Part shown: piece by piece, positions 36,100 to 44,392 of the stretch
Numbering within the stretch: the stretch's first letter is position 1
Layout of the letters: every line of letters begins with the position of its first letter
From: an uncultured Porphyromonadaceae bacterium
GTDB lineage: Bacteria; Bacteroidota; Bacteroidia; Bacteroidales; Muribaculaceae
DNA: 64,000 nt
Direction of reading: 5' to 3'
NCBI GenBank assembly: GCA_905198125.1
Contig: CAJKBH010000010.1
Span: 1 to 64,000, forward strand
Position numbers and translations under genes: made by a program
The notes under the pieces: model-generated
Database searches by the model: none
Told to the model about the DNA's origin: nothing
The model's input: only the letters and a program-made list of their open reading frames with translations

Positions 36100-38721
36100 T
36101 CAATCGAGATGCAGCAGTTCCAGAATCTTGTCTCCGGCCAGGGAGAGACCCGAAGCGTCCTTTCCGCCGGCCTGTGCGAAGAAAGGCTGACCGCCGCCGC
36201 CGCCCTTGATGCACTTGGCGGCTTCGCGTACAATCTGTCCGGCGTTGTAACCCTGCTTTACGATATCATCGCTGAGCGCCACGGTGAGCATCGGCTTGTC
36301 GTTCGACACGTTCAGGCCGATAAATACGGTAGATTCGGGGCTGAGCTTGCGGATATTGAACGCGATGTTCTTCACCACCTCGGGGAGACGGACGCCGGGC
36401 AGCATCACTACCTTTACGCCGTTCTTGATCTTGGCGTTTTCGAGAGCCTCCTTGGTCAGCATCGCGGTGCGGTCCTCCATGAACTTGTTGACCTGTTTGC
36501 GCAGTTCGGCGTTTTCTTCGATAGACTTCTTGATGCCGGCAATCAGGTCGCAGGAGTTGCCCATCATTTCCTTCAGGCATGTCATGGTGTCGAACATATC
36601 GTCAATGGCTTTCTCCACTGACGCGCCGGTCACGGCCTCGATACGGCGGATACCGGCGGCAATGGAGCTTTCGGAGATAATGCGCAGCATACCGATATTG
36701 CCGGTGTTGGCCACGTGCGTACCGCCGCACAGTTCGACGCTGTCGCCGAAACGTATCACGCGCACCTTGTCGCCGTATTTCTCGCCGAACAGCGCCATGG
36801 CACCCATTTCGCGAGCCTCGGCGATGGGTACCTCGCGCGCTTCCTGCAGAGGCATGGCCTCGCGGATGCGGCGGTTTACGATATGCTCCACCTTACGCAG
36901 CTCCTCGGGCGTGACTTTCTGGAAATGAGAGAAGTCAAAACGAAGGATGTCGGGAGTTACCAGCGATCCTTTCTGCTCCACGTGTGTGCCGAGCACCTCG
37001 CGCAGTGCCTCGTGCAGCAGGTGGGTGGCGCTATGGTTGGCCGACGTGCGCTGACGCGCCTCGGTGTCAATCTTGGCGGTAAACTCAACGTTTACGTCTG
37101 CCGGCATCTTCTTCACGAGATGCACCGCAGTGTTGTTCTCTTTCTTGGTGTCGAATATCTCGGTCCTGGTGCCGTCGGGAGCTATCAGCCAACCCTTGTC
37201 GCCTACCTGACCGCCCATCTCGCCGTAGAAGGGAGTGGACTCAAGCATGATCTGGTAAAACTCCTTGTTTTTCTGCTTTACGTTGCGGTAACGCAGAATG
37301 CGGGTCTTTACCTCTGTATTGTCGTAGCCTACGAATGTCTCGTTGCCGGGATTGACCTCGATCCAGTCGGAATTCTCTACGGAAGCGGCGTTGCGCGCAC
37401 GGGCCTTCTGTTTGGCCATCTCGGCCTCGAAGCCCTCGATGTCTACGTCCATGCCGTTTTCGCGAAGGATCAGCTGCGTCAGGTCGAGCGGGAATCCGTA
37501 GGTGTCGTAGAGAGTGAAGGCGTCGGCGCCGCTTACCAGGGTCTTGCCTTCCTTGCGGGTCTTCTCCATGATGGAGTCGAGCAGCGAGATACCCTTGTCG
37601 AGCGTACGGAGGAATGCTTCTTCCTCCTCCTTGATTACCTTCTTAATGAGATCGGCCTGAGCAGGAAGTTCGGGATATGCGTCGCCCATCTGAGCTATGA
37701 GAGTGTCGATGAGCAGATAGAGCAGCGGTTCCTTGCGGTCGAGGAACGTGTAGACGTAACGCACCGCACGACGCAGGATGCGGCGGATCACATAACCGGC
37801 CTTGGCGTTGCCGGGGAGCTGTGAGTCTGCGATGGAGAAGGCGATGGTGCGCACGTGGTCGGCGGCTACGCGCATGGCCACGTCCATCTTCTCGTCCACA
37901 CCGTATTTCTTGCCGGTCAGTTCGGAAATCTTGTCGATCAGCGGGGTAAATATGTCGGTGTCGTAGTTCGACTGTTTGCCCTGCAGGGCCATGCAAAGGC
38001 GCTCGAAGCCCATGCCGGTGTCTATCACCTTGGCGGGCAGCGGCTCCAGATGGCCGTCGGCCTTACGGTTATACTGCATGAACACCAGGTTCCATATCTC
38101 GATTACCTGGGGATTGTCCTTGTTTACGAGCGAAGCTCCATCCACTTCATCGCGCTCCTTGTCGCTGCGCAGGTCGATGTGAATTTCAGAACAGGGACCG
38201 CAGGGACCCGTGTCGCCCATCTCCCAGAAATTATCGTGACGGTTTCCGTTGATGATGTGGCTCTTGGGCAGATGCTTCTCCCAGATGGCAGCGGCCTCGT
38301 CATCGCGCTCCAGACCTTCGGGAGCGTAACCCTCGAATACGGTGGCGTACAGACGCTCGGGATTGAGTTTCAGTATGCCCACGAGATATTCCCAGGCGAA
38401 GTCGATGGCCTCTTTCTTGAAATAATCGCCGAACGACCAGTTGCCAAGCATCTCGAACATGGTGTGATGATAAGTGTCGTGACCCACTTCCTCAAGGTCG
38501 TTGTGCTTGCCCGACACGCGAAGGCACTTCTGGCTGTCGGCCATGCGCTTCGACTCGGGGACGCGGTTGCCCAGTATAATATCCTTGAACTGGTTCATGC
38601 CCGCGTTGGTGAACATCAGGGTGGGGTCGTCTTTCAACACCATCGGTGCTGACGGAACTATCTTGTGACCGCGCTCGCGGTAAAACTGTTTGAACGATTC
38701 GCGAATTTCCTTAGAAGTCAT
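36100..38721 (-). CDS. alaS: Alanyl-tRNA synthetase
   Basis: Class II aminoacyl-tRNA synthetase of 873 aa. The N-terminal aminoacylation domain (KEIRESFKQFYRERGHKIV, then MFTNAGMNQFKDIILG) is followed by the editing domain with HSATHLLHEAL and SVELCGGTHVANTGNIG, which carry the zinc-binding His/Cys residues. The C-terminal Ala-D/oligomerisation region (GGGGGQPFFAQAGGKD) is intact. It heads a minus-strand run with the CPBP gene and holA. Its promoter is interlocked with that of the divergent M23 gene. Confidence 0.98.
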   Translation of the reverse strand: MTSKEIRESFKQFYRERGHKIVPSAPMVLKDDPTLMFTNAGMNQFKDIILGNRVPESKRMADSQKCLRVSGKHNDLEEVGHDTYHHTMFEMLGNWSFGDYFKKEAIDFAWEYLVGILKLNPERLYATVFEGYAPEGLERDDEAAAIWEKHLPKSHIINGNRHDNFWEMGDTGPCGPCSEIHIDLRSDKERDEVDGASLVNKDNPQVIEIWNLVFMQYNRKADGHLEPLPAKVIDTGMGFERLCMALQGKQSNYDTDIFTPLIDKISELTGKKYGVDEKMDVAMRVAADHVRTIAFSIADSQLPGNAKAGYVIRRILRRAVRYVYTFLDRKEPLLYLLIDTLIAQMGDAYPELPAQADLIKKVIKEEEEAFLRTLDKGISLLDSIMEKTRKEGKTLVSGADAFTLYDTYGFPLDLTQLILRENGMDVDIEGFEAEMAKQKARARNAASVENSDWIEVNPGNETFVGYDNTEVKTRILRYRNVKQKNKEFYQIMLESTPFYGEMGGQVGDKGWLIAPDGTRTEIFDTKKENNTAVHLVKKMPADVNVEFTAKIDTEARQRTSANHSATHLLHEALREVLGTHVEQKGSLVTPDILRFDFSHFQKVTPEELRKVEHIVNRRIREAMPLQEAREVPIAEAREMGAMALFGEKYGDKVRVIRFGDSVELCGGTHVANTGNIGMLRIISESSIAAGIRRIEAVTGASVEKAIDDMFDTMTCLKEMMGNSCDLIAGIKKSIEENAELRKQVNKFMEDRTAMLTKEALENAKIKNGVKVVMLPGVRLPEVVKNIAFNIRKLSPESTVFIGLNVSNDKPMLTVALSDDIVKQGYNAGQIVREAAKCIKGGGGGQPFFAQAGGKDASGLSLAGDKILELLHLD

Positions 38722-38766
38722 TTTGCTGTTATTTTAACCTTGGGGAGAGTGTCTATAAGAATCCGA

Positions 38767-38798
38767 ATTGCAAAATTAGTCATAATTTACTATTTTTG
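38767..38798 (+). promoter_or_regulatory. Promoter of the M23 peptidase gene (ATTG-N20-TATTTTTG)
   Basis: ATTG at 38767-38770 and TATTTTTG at 38791-38798, 20-base spacer. The -33 box abuts the alaS -7 box. The ATG at 38814 is 16 bases downstream. Confidence 0.65.
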
Positions 38799-38802
38799 CA
38801 AG
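38771..38802 (-). promoter_or_regulatory. Promoter of alaS (CTTG-N20-TAATTTTG)
   Basis: On the minus strand CTTG (38802-38799) and TAATTTTG (38778-38771) with a 20-base spacer, 50 bases before the alaS ATG. It covers the same DNA as the plus-strand M23 promoter. Confidence 0.72.
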
Positions 38803-38813
38803 AACTTAAGAAT

Positions 38814-39782
38814 ATGAGCCGCAATCAATATTATAAGTATAATCCTGAGACCGACAATTTTGAGCGCGTATTCCCGACCTTAAAACGGAGGATGACGGCG
38901 GCAGTCCGCTATATATTGGTGTCGCTTTTGGTGTGTGCGTGCCTGTTCGTGATATACTTTTCAATATTCGATACTCCCGGCGAGCGGCGCCTGCGCGAGG
39001 AGAACAGTTACATGAAGCAGCAATTCGAGATACTGAACCGCCGTCTGGACAATGCCCAGAACATGATAGAGCATCTGCAGAACCGCGACGACAAGTTCTA
39101 CCGCGTGATGCTGCAGATGGATCCCGTTGACCATACATGGCGCTATGCAGGTCTGAACAGCGACAAGCGCTATCGAGATCTTACGGGTATGAGCGACGGC
39201 GGCATAGTAAAGACCATGACGCAAAGCATGGATATGCTCGAACGCCAGATATACGCGCAGTCGTTGTCGTTCGACCAGATCAAGGAGGAGGCGGTGAAGC
39301 AGAAGGACAAAATCTCGCATGTGCCTTCCATACTGCCTGTTACTCTGAAGGATGTGACTATATCCAGCGGTTTCGGCAAACGCCGCGATCCCGTAAGCGG
39401 AGAGATAAAGATTCATCCCGGCATCGACTTCGCGGCACGCGAGGGAACTCCGGTTTATGCCACTGCCAACGGCAAGGTCTCGACGGCACGGCGTGCTAAC
39501 CAATACGGCAATATGGTAGCCATAGACCACGGAATGAACTACCAGACACGATACATGCACCTTTCGCGGATAGAAGTAGAGAACGGTCAGGAGGTGAAGC
39601 GCGGCCAGATAATAGGGAGGGTTGGGTCCACGGGAAAATCGTCGGGACCCCACCTGCATTACGAGGTGAAGTTTCGCAGCGAACCGCAGAATCCTGCTAA
39701 CTTCAATTTTATGGACATGACGCCCGAGGAATACGCCGACTTCGCGGCCAAGGCCGAAAGTGCAGGCGATGTGATGGAGTGA
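38814..39782 (+). CDS. M23 (LytM-type) peptidoglycan endopeptidase-like protein
   Basis: 322-aa envelope protein. The N-terminus has one membrane helix (about residues 27-48), followed by a coiled-coil region (LREENSYMKQQFEILNRRLDN). The C-terminal LytM domain has the zinc motifs HPGIDFA (HxxxD) and the HLHYEV (HxH) pair, so it looks catalytically complete rather than an EnvC-like activator. It may cleave stem-peptide cross-links in cell growth or division. The ATG at 38814 is chosen over a TTG at 38796 that lies in the -7 box. A MerR-type regulator follows after 13 bases. Confidence 0.92.
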   Translation: MSRNQYYKYNPETDNFERVFPTLKRRMTAAVRYILVSLLVCACLFVIYFSIFDTPGERRLREENSYMKQQFEILNRRLDNAQNMIEHLQNRDDKFYRVMLQMDPVDHTWRYAGLNSDKRYRDLTGMSDGGIVKTMTQSMDMLERQIYAQSLSFDQIKEEAVKQKDKISHVPSILPVTLKDVTISSGFGKRRDPVSGEIKIHPGIDFAAREGTPVYATANGKVSTARRANQYGNMVAIDHGMNYQTRYMHLSRIEVENGQEVKRGQIIGRVGSTGKSSGPHLHYEVKFRSEPQNPANFNFMDMTPEEYADFAAKAESAGDVME

Positions 39783-39795
39783 CAACAGGTTAGGT

Positions 39796-40137
39796 ATGGA
39801 AGATCGGGAATTTGACAAAAAATATTATAAGATTCGGGATGTGTCCGCCATGCTGGACGTCCCGACGTCCACGTTGAGGTACTGGGAAACGGAGTTTCCC
39901 GAATGCGCTCCGCGACGCAGCGCCGCCAACCAGCGATACTACACGCCTGAGAATATACGGTGCTTACAGATAATCCATTATCTGCTTAAAGTGAAAGGCC
40001 TGCGTATGGAGGCAGCCAAGGAGCAGCTGAAGGCCAACCGCGAGAACATATCGCGCAACATGGAGATAATCGAGAAGCTGACCGAGACCCGCAACGAGCT
40101 GCAGCAGCTCCTCGACGCGTTAAAGAAGCGCCGATAA
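39796..40137 (+). CDS. MerR family transcriptional regulator
   Basis: 113-aa protein with a MerR-type winged HTH at the N-terminus (KIRDVSAMLDVPTSTLRYWE, then RRSAANQRYYTPENI). A coiled-coil dimerisation helix fills the rest (ENISRNMEIIEKLTETRNEL). There is no effector domain, as in the short Bacteroidetes MerR proteins found downstream of M23 genes. Its target is unknown. It is co-transcribed with the M23 gene and convergent with the CYTH gene. Confidence 0.9.
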   Translation: MEDREFDKKYYKIRDVSAMLDVPTSTLRYWETEFPECAPRRSAANQRYYTPENIRCLQIIHYLLKVKGLRMEAAKEQLKANRENISRNMEIIEKLTETRNELQQLLDALKKRR

Positions 40138-40168
40138 TGACAAGCCACGGCGCATACCCGAACAAAAT

Positions 40169-40618
40169 TTATAACAGGGCAGCAATGTTGGAATTGTAAT
40201 ACCTCGGATCGCCGGTCACATTATCGCCCACGAACGGCGGCAATTCGTATTGTATGCCCGATTCCGGCAGTTCGATTTCTGCTGTCACGAGTCCCGTCTT
40301 GCTCTCGAACTTGTCCACTTCCCACGTAAATCCGGCATACGGTACGATGTAACGGACCTTGTCTATTACGGGAGGCTCGCATAGCGACAGCATCTCCTCG
40401 GCCTCGCACAGCGGAACCTCATACTCGAATTCCGGACGCGTGTCGCCATGATTCTTTCCTTTTACGGTTATGAATCCCTTGTCGTCGTATGTGCGCACAC
40501 GCACCACGCGTTCCGGCACCCGTGACAGATACCCCTGACGGATATGGTGCGAAGCCATGCTCATTCCGACGTATCCGTCATCCTTCACCAGATACTTATG
40601 TTCGATTTCCTTTCCCAT
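40169..40618 (-). CDS. CYTH domain protein (triphosphate tunnel metalloenzyme family)
   Basis: 149-aa protein starting at ATG 40618. The N-terminal EIEHKYLV is the CYTH signature ExExK. Later basic and acidic strands (RVVRVRTYDDKGFITVKG, EFEYEVPL, EVDKFESK and VTAEIELP) line the tunnel. The family contains adenylate cyclase CyaB-like and inorganic triphosphatase members. The short form in Bacteroidetes is likely a triphosphatase, but this is not proven here. Divergent from rmuC. Confidence 0.92.
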   Translation of the reverse strand: MGKEIEHKYLVKDDGYVGMSMASHHIRQGYLSRVPERVVRVRTYDDKGFITVKGKNHGDTRPEFEYEVPLCEAEEMLSLCEPPVIDKVRYIVPYAGFTWEVDKFESKTGLVTAEIELPESGIQYELPPFVGDNVTGDPRYYNSNIAALL

Positions 40619-40626
40619 AATCAATT

Positions 40627-40657
40627 CAAATTTAATAAATGATTCGGAATTATCGAA
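40627..40657 (-). promoter_or_regulatory. Candidate promoter of the CYTH gene
   Basis: TAAATTTG on the minus strand (40634-40627) with TTCG 19 bases upstream (40657-40654). The -7 is only 9 bases from the ATG, so the leader would be very short. It overlaps the plus-strand rmuC promoter. Confidence 0.5.
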
Positions 40658-40674
40658 AAAAAGGAGTAAATTTG
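40643..40674 (+). promoter_or_regulatory. Promoter of rmuC
   Basis: TTCG at 40643-40646, 20-base spacer, TAAATTTG at 40667-40674, 20 bases before the ATG at 40694. The -33 is a partial match to TTTG. Confidence 0.6.
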
Positions 40675-40693
40675 CTGTATAAACATTGAAATT

Positions 40694-42106
40694 ATGATAG
40701 TGGATATAATACTTGCGGTGCTCTTAGCGGGCGCATTTGTAATCTGCATAGTGCTTTACCGCAATAATATGGAATATAACAGGCACACGGCGGAAGCTAC
40801 GAAGAATGCCGATAGGCTGCAACTTGAGCTGGAGAGCTATAAGGCTTCCGCAGAGCAGATACGTAAAAACGAGACGGAATCGGCGCAGATTAGGCTGAAC
40901 GATTTGCGAAATTCGTACGAATCACAAATCCTGCAACTGAAGGAGTCGCACGATTCGCAGACAAATGAGATGCGCAAGTCGTATGAGTCGCAGATAGGGG
41001 AGTTGAAAATCACGCATCAGGCACAGTTGGAGCATGAGCGTGAAATGCTCGGCGAGAAGTTCAAGGCGTTGGCTGCAGATGTGCTTCAGGCCAATTCAAC
41101 TGTGCTTGACCGTAATTCCCGTATTTCTCTCGAGGCCGTTCTGTCGCCGATGAAGACCAATCTTGAGGAATTCATCAAGAGTTATCGCGACACTTGCGAC
41201 GGTGACAAGAAAGACCGTATGTCCCTGCTGGCCGAAATACAGAACCTGCATAAGCTGAACAGCGAAGTCAGCCGCGAGACGGGACGCCTCGCCACGGCTT
41301 TGAAAGGAAATACCGGCGTTCAGGGACGCTGGGGGGAGATGGTGCTGGCCAACATCCTGGAGCATTCAGGCCTGCAGGAGGGGAGATGGTTCGTGACACA
41401 GGAATCCACTACCGTCGAAGGCGACCGGTTGCGTCCCGACGCCGTGATACATTGCCCCGGCAACCGCGACATAATCATTGACTCCAAGGTGTCGCTGACC
41501 GCATATCTGCAGATGCTTGAGGCCGATACCGAGGAGAAACGGGCACTGCTGGCCAAGGAACATCTCGCATCGGTCGAAAACCATATCAAGACGCTACGAA
41601 ACAAGGACTATCAGAGCAAGATAGGAGCAAAGAAGGGGGATTTTGTGCTGATGTTCATGCCTCACGAGGGCGCTTATCTGACGGCCATGCACACCAACCC
41701 CGACCTATGGATGAAGGCATACGACAGTCATGTGGTGATGGTGTCGCCCACACATCTTGTGACCGTGCTGCATCTTGTGGAGCAGATGTGGCAGAGCGAG
41801 GACCAGACAGCCAACGCCGAGAAGATAGCGGAATGCGGCACAAAATTAGCCAACAGCATAGTGGCATTCCTCGAAGATCTCGATTCCGTCGGCAAGGGAC
41901 TCAACAATGCCTTGAACAGCTACAACAGCGCCGTGAAGCGTTTCTCGACGGGCAACAACAATGTCACGACGCTTGCAAACAGACTCAGCAAGCTTGGTTT
42001 GAAAGCCAAGAAGCAGATTCCGGCCCGCTTCGTCACCGAATACGAGGAGCCGGACGACATCACGGCTCCCGGCGAACTCATCGATTTTGAGCCAGCCGAT
42101 GCCTGA
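40694..42106 (+). CDS. rmuC: DNA recombination protein RmuC
   Basis: 470-aa RmuC-family protein that limits inversion-type rearrangements in E. coli. A short N-terminal membrane helix (residues ~5-23) is followed by a long coiled coil (about residues 40-135, with three near-repeats of SYESQIxxLKxSH). The conserved nuclease-like domain (GVQGRWGEMVLANILEHSGL, DAVIHCPGNRDIIIDSKVSLTAY) has the PD-(D/E)XK-like D...DSK. A small gene for a HELIH membrane protein follows after 24 bases. Confidence 0.95.
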   Translation: MIVDIILAVLLAGAFVICIVLYRNNMEYNRHTAEATKNADRLQLELESYKASAEQIRKNETESAQIRLNDLRNSYESQILQLKESHDSQTNEMRKSYESQIGELKITHQAQLEHEREMLGEKFKALAADVLQANSTVLDRNSRISLEAVLSPMKTNLEEFIKSYRDTCDGDKKDRMSLLAEIQNLHKLNSEVSRETGRLATALKGNTGVQGRWGEMVLANILEHSGLQEGRWFVTQESTTVEGDRLRPDAVIHCPGNRDIIIDSKVSLTAYLQMLEADTEEKRALLAKEHLASVENHIKTLRNKDYQSKIGAKKGDFVLMFMPHEGAYLTAMHTNPDLWMKAYDSHVVMVSPTHLVTVLHLVEQMWQSEDQTANAEKIAECGTKLANSIVAFLEDLDSVGKGLNNALNSYNSAVKRFSTGNNNVTTLANRLSKLGLKAKKQIPARFVTEYEEPDDITAPGELIDFEPADA

Positions 42107-42130
42107 TCCAAAGCCTATTGTCGTAACCGG

Positions 42131-42478
42131 ATGAAAACAAAGGTGATAGAGACCAAATTGGTGCCGGAAGGGAAGGTAACGGCGATAACGTTATTCGGGC
42201 TGGTGTTTACGCGGGACCGGAAACGCATAACGCCGGATATACTGAACCATGAGCTGATTCATTGTCAGCAACAGCTGGAATTGCTTTATATTCCTTTCTT
42301 TATTCTATATGTGTTGGAATGGCTTATACATCTGTTAAAATACCGTGACTGGTGGAAGGCGTACGATGCCATTTCGTTCGAAAAGGAAGCCTACGCCAAC
42401 GATGCCGACCATAATTACCTCAGACATCGAAAACCATACAGCTGGTTACGGTATTTTGGCAAAGTGCCGAAAATTTAG
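42131..42478 (+). CDS. Small membrane protein with HExxH motif
   Basis: 115 aa, conserved in style with short Bacteroidetes hypotheticals. HELIH at residues 40-44 is a zinc-peptidase HExxH motif, followed by one hydrophobic segment (residues ~52-70). A later EKEAYAND (residues 84 and 86 are Glu) could supply the third zinc ligand as in minigluzincins. No signal peptide is present. Function is unknown; a tiny membrane metalloprotease or a remnant of the M56 family is possible. The gene lies 24 bases after rmuC. Confidence 0.75.
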   Translation: MKTKVIETKLVPEGKVTAITLFGLVFTRDRKRITPDILNHELIHCQQQLELLYIPFFILYVLEWLIHLLKYRDWWKAYDAISFEKEAYANDADHNYLRHRKPYSWLRYFGKVPKI

Positions 42479-42486
42479 TAACTTTG
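42455..42486 (+). promoter_or_regulatory. Promoter reading into the efflux relic (TTTG-N20-TAACTTTG)
   Basis: TTTG at 42455-42458, inside the end of the HELIH gene, and TAACTTTG at 42479-42486 with an exact 20-base spacer. It would drive the 32-codon frame and the degraded efflux genes downstream. Confidence 0.7.
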
Positions 42487-42516
42487 CAGTGCAATTTATA
42501 CAGAGTTGCGCCATAT

Positions 42517-42615
42517 ATGTCTGATATACAGAAAGAAGTATTCCATAATTGCCCTGTAGTTCCCAATTGGGGCTATCTTGAAAACTGGAAGAGCACAGCC
42601 TCCATTACACTCTGA
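42517..42615 (+). CDS. Short frame (32 aa), possible leader or relic of a regulator
   Basis: ATG at 42517 to TGA at 42615 encodes 32 residues starting MSDIQKEVFHNC. I do not recognise it. It follows the consensus promoter at 42455-42486 and precedes the broken efflux genes, so it could be what remains of their regulator, or simply noise. A CTCCGG/CCGGAG inverted pair follows at 42637-42670. Confidence 0.25.
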   Translation: MSDIQKEVFHNCPVVPNWGYLENWKSTASITL

Positions 42616-42704
42616 CGAACCAACGTTAGAGATAATCTCCGGTAGTAAAAGAAATAATCATTATCCGGAGAAATTTCAATAAGTCTTACATTTAAAATAC
42701 CATA

Positions 42705-43299
42705 ATGAACAATCATCGATTGCTCACAGGGTTGCTTGTCGTATCCCTGTGGAGCGGCGGAGTGTGTGTCATGGCCGGGAACCGGCAGGTCGTGACAATG
42801 GAAGAACTGTTCCGTATTGCCGAAACCAACAGCGCGCAATTACGTCCGTCGTTCACTAATTCCGCATTTCGGCAACAATCTTGGCGTCAGTATCTCGCAG
42901 GCGGTATACACAGGAGGCGCATTGACGGCAAGCGTGAAACTGGCCAAGCAGAAAGCTACTGCGGCCAATTATTCGACAGAAATGCAACGGGACAATATAA
43001 GGCTTAAGTTGGCAGGGTTCTATCTTGACATCTACAAATACGACAACCTGCGGGAAGTCGTTGAGAACAACATAATCCAGGCCCGACAGGTGTTGGAAAA
43101 TATGAAGGCCCGATACGAGCAGGGAATGGCGTTGCAGAACGACATAACACGATACGAACTCCTTGTGTCCAACCTTGAACTGCAGCTTGTGAAAATCAAC
43201 ATTACGCTTACTATCCTGAACAGGAATCTTGTGGTGACGGCAGGACTACCCGAAAATACGGAGATCGTGCCCGACTCGACTATTTTATACTATTACTGA
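42705..43299 (+). pseudogene. Degraded TolC-family outer membrane efflux protein
   Basis: A TolC-like gene with pieces missing. The first frame (ATG 42705) gives a signal peptide and the start of the mature protein (TMEELFRIAETNSAQL). Then the reading frame moves by one at about 42840-42870 and resumes as a TolC alpha-hairpin region (SISQAVYTGGALTASVKLA, then MQRDNIRLKLAGFYLDIYK and GMALQNDITRYEL). Some 50 residues that normally lie between these parts are absent. The frame ends at 43299 after PDSTIL, about halfway through a normal ~450-aa TolC. The whole second structural repeat is lost. Two deletions explain this better than sequencing error. Confidence 0.85.
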
Positions 43300-43549
43300 T
43301 TTTAATCCCGACACCGCACATATACCTATGCAGGAGTTGTTTGGACTCGTGCAGACTCAGGCCCTGGTGGTGTCGATGAAGGAGATATTCGGGTGGCTGC
43401 TGATAGTGGCCCTGTTGTCGCTGTTAATTATACTGTTGAGTTACAGCTCGCTGCGGCCTAATGCCATCTTCCCGAAGTGGAAGACGGTGCGTCGAGTGCT
43501 TCGGCATGTAGTCCGTATGACCCCTATTCGCGGTACTGCGAAGGGTTGA
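43280..43549 (+). pseudogene. C-terminal fragment of an EmrB-like MFS efflux transporter
   Basis: In a second frame, open from before 43280, the sequence reads TDFNPDTAHIPMQELFGLVQTQ followed by one hydrophobic helix (EIFGWLLIVALLSLLIILL) and a basic tail ending at 43549. This matches the last transmembrane helix of EmrB/QacA-type drug exporters from Bacteroidetes. The normal gene would be about 500 aa, so most of it, and the membrane-fusion gene that should lie between TolC and EmrB, has been deleted. The join falls close to 43283. Confidence 0.75.
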
Positions 43550-43625
43550 TATCGCTGACAAGCCGGCCAATTCTCGACTTGCGGTATTCTCTCCACAATC
43601 CTCTTTGAATGAAAGAAAAGTTAAA

Positions 43626-43654
43626 CGAGGGCGTATCATTATGATACACCCTCG
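43626..43654. terminator. Hairpin between the efflux relic and the flavodoxin-like gene
   Basis: Arms CGAGGGCGTATCA (43626-43638) and TGATACACCCTCG (43642-43654) with one C/A mismatch and loop TTA. Only weak T-rich tails on each side, but the position between convergent genes fits a bidirectional terminator. Confidence 0.6.
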
Positions 43655-43680
43655 CATTTATTAGAGGTTTAGAAGATACT

Positions 43681-44373
43681 TTAGATCGTCTTGCCGAGGT
43701 CATAGGCCTCCTGCATGTATTGCGACTGCTTCACTGCGGCCTTGCGACCCATGCCGGTGGCTTTTACCATGCCGCGCTCCACGGGATCGGGGAGACACAC
43801 CACGAATCCGCGGAATGCGAAGATAGCTGTTTCTGCAGTCGAGTCCTCGGCATCGGCACAGGCCGTGATGTAATAGAATTCCTTGCCGTTAAGGCCTTCG
43901 TGACGGTAACAGCGGTCCATCAAAGCCTTCAGCTGGCCATCGATGTTCATGTAATAGACAGGGCTGGACAGTACGATTATGTCTGCCTTGACCATCTTGT
44001 CGATTATTTCGGGAGCCTGGTCGCCATCAGTGATGGAATCGGCTGAAAGCTCATGCTGCTCGTGGAAGAAATCTATCTTGTAATCGTCAAGGCAAATCTT
44101 TTCCACGGTTCCGCCGGCTTCCTGAGCGCCGCGCACGAATTCATCGCACAGCAGGTCGGTGTTGCCACCACGACGAGGACTGGCCGAAATGACGAGAACA
44201 TTCTTCTCTGTCTTGTCGAGAGTGGATGTGCTCGACTGCTTGATGTTGTAGACAGGAAGATTCTGCGAGACGCCCTCTCCCTTGTTTTCGTTTTCGGTCG
44301 TCTTGTTGCAGGATACCGCGATGCTGCATAGGCACAGCGCACCGGCTGATAATGCCGCTATAGTCTTATTCAT
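43681..44373 (-). CDS. Flavodoxin-like/NADPH-dependent FMN reductase family lipoprotein
   Basis: 230 aa. The signal peptide ends in a lipobox (IAVSC, Cys ~22), so the protein should be anchored outside the cytoplasm, which is unusual for a flavodoxin fold. The mature region has the FMN phosphate loop VLVISASPRRGGNTDLLCDEF and SSPVYYMNIDGQLKALMDRC, typical of iron-sulfur-flavoprotein/NAD(P)H:FMN-reductase-like proteins. The Cys in that pattern may be a ligand or catalytic residue. It starts 19 bases after the DUF418 gene and is probably co-transcribed. Confidence 0.87.
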   Translation of the reverse strand: MNKTIAALSAGALCLCSIAVSCNKTTENENKGEGVSQNLPVYNIKQSSTSTLDKTEKNVLVISASPRRGGNTDLLCDEFVRGAQEAGGTVEKICLDDYKIDFFHEQHELSADSITDGDQAPEIIDKMVKADIIVLSSPVYYMNIDGQLKALMDRCYRHEGLNGKEFYYITACADAEDSTAETAIFAFRGFVVCLPDPVERGMVKATGMGRKAAVKQSQYMQEAYDLGKTI

Positions 44374-44392
44374 AACCGTATTGTTTAAGTCG

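Noticed and set aside
36715..37824. 369-codon open frame antisense to alaS
   Set aside because: Shadow frame within a universally conserved synthetase gene.
40921..41020. SYESQI-type repeats in RmuC as a possible DNA repeat or CRISPR-like unit
   Set aside because: They are coiled-coil codon repeats within an intact rmuC; spacing and length do not fit an array.
42637..42670. CTCCGG/CCGGAG inverted pair as a terminator
   Set aside because: Loop of 22 bases and no U-tract; likely chance within the relic region.
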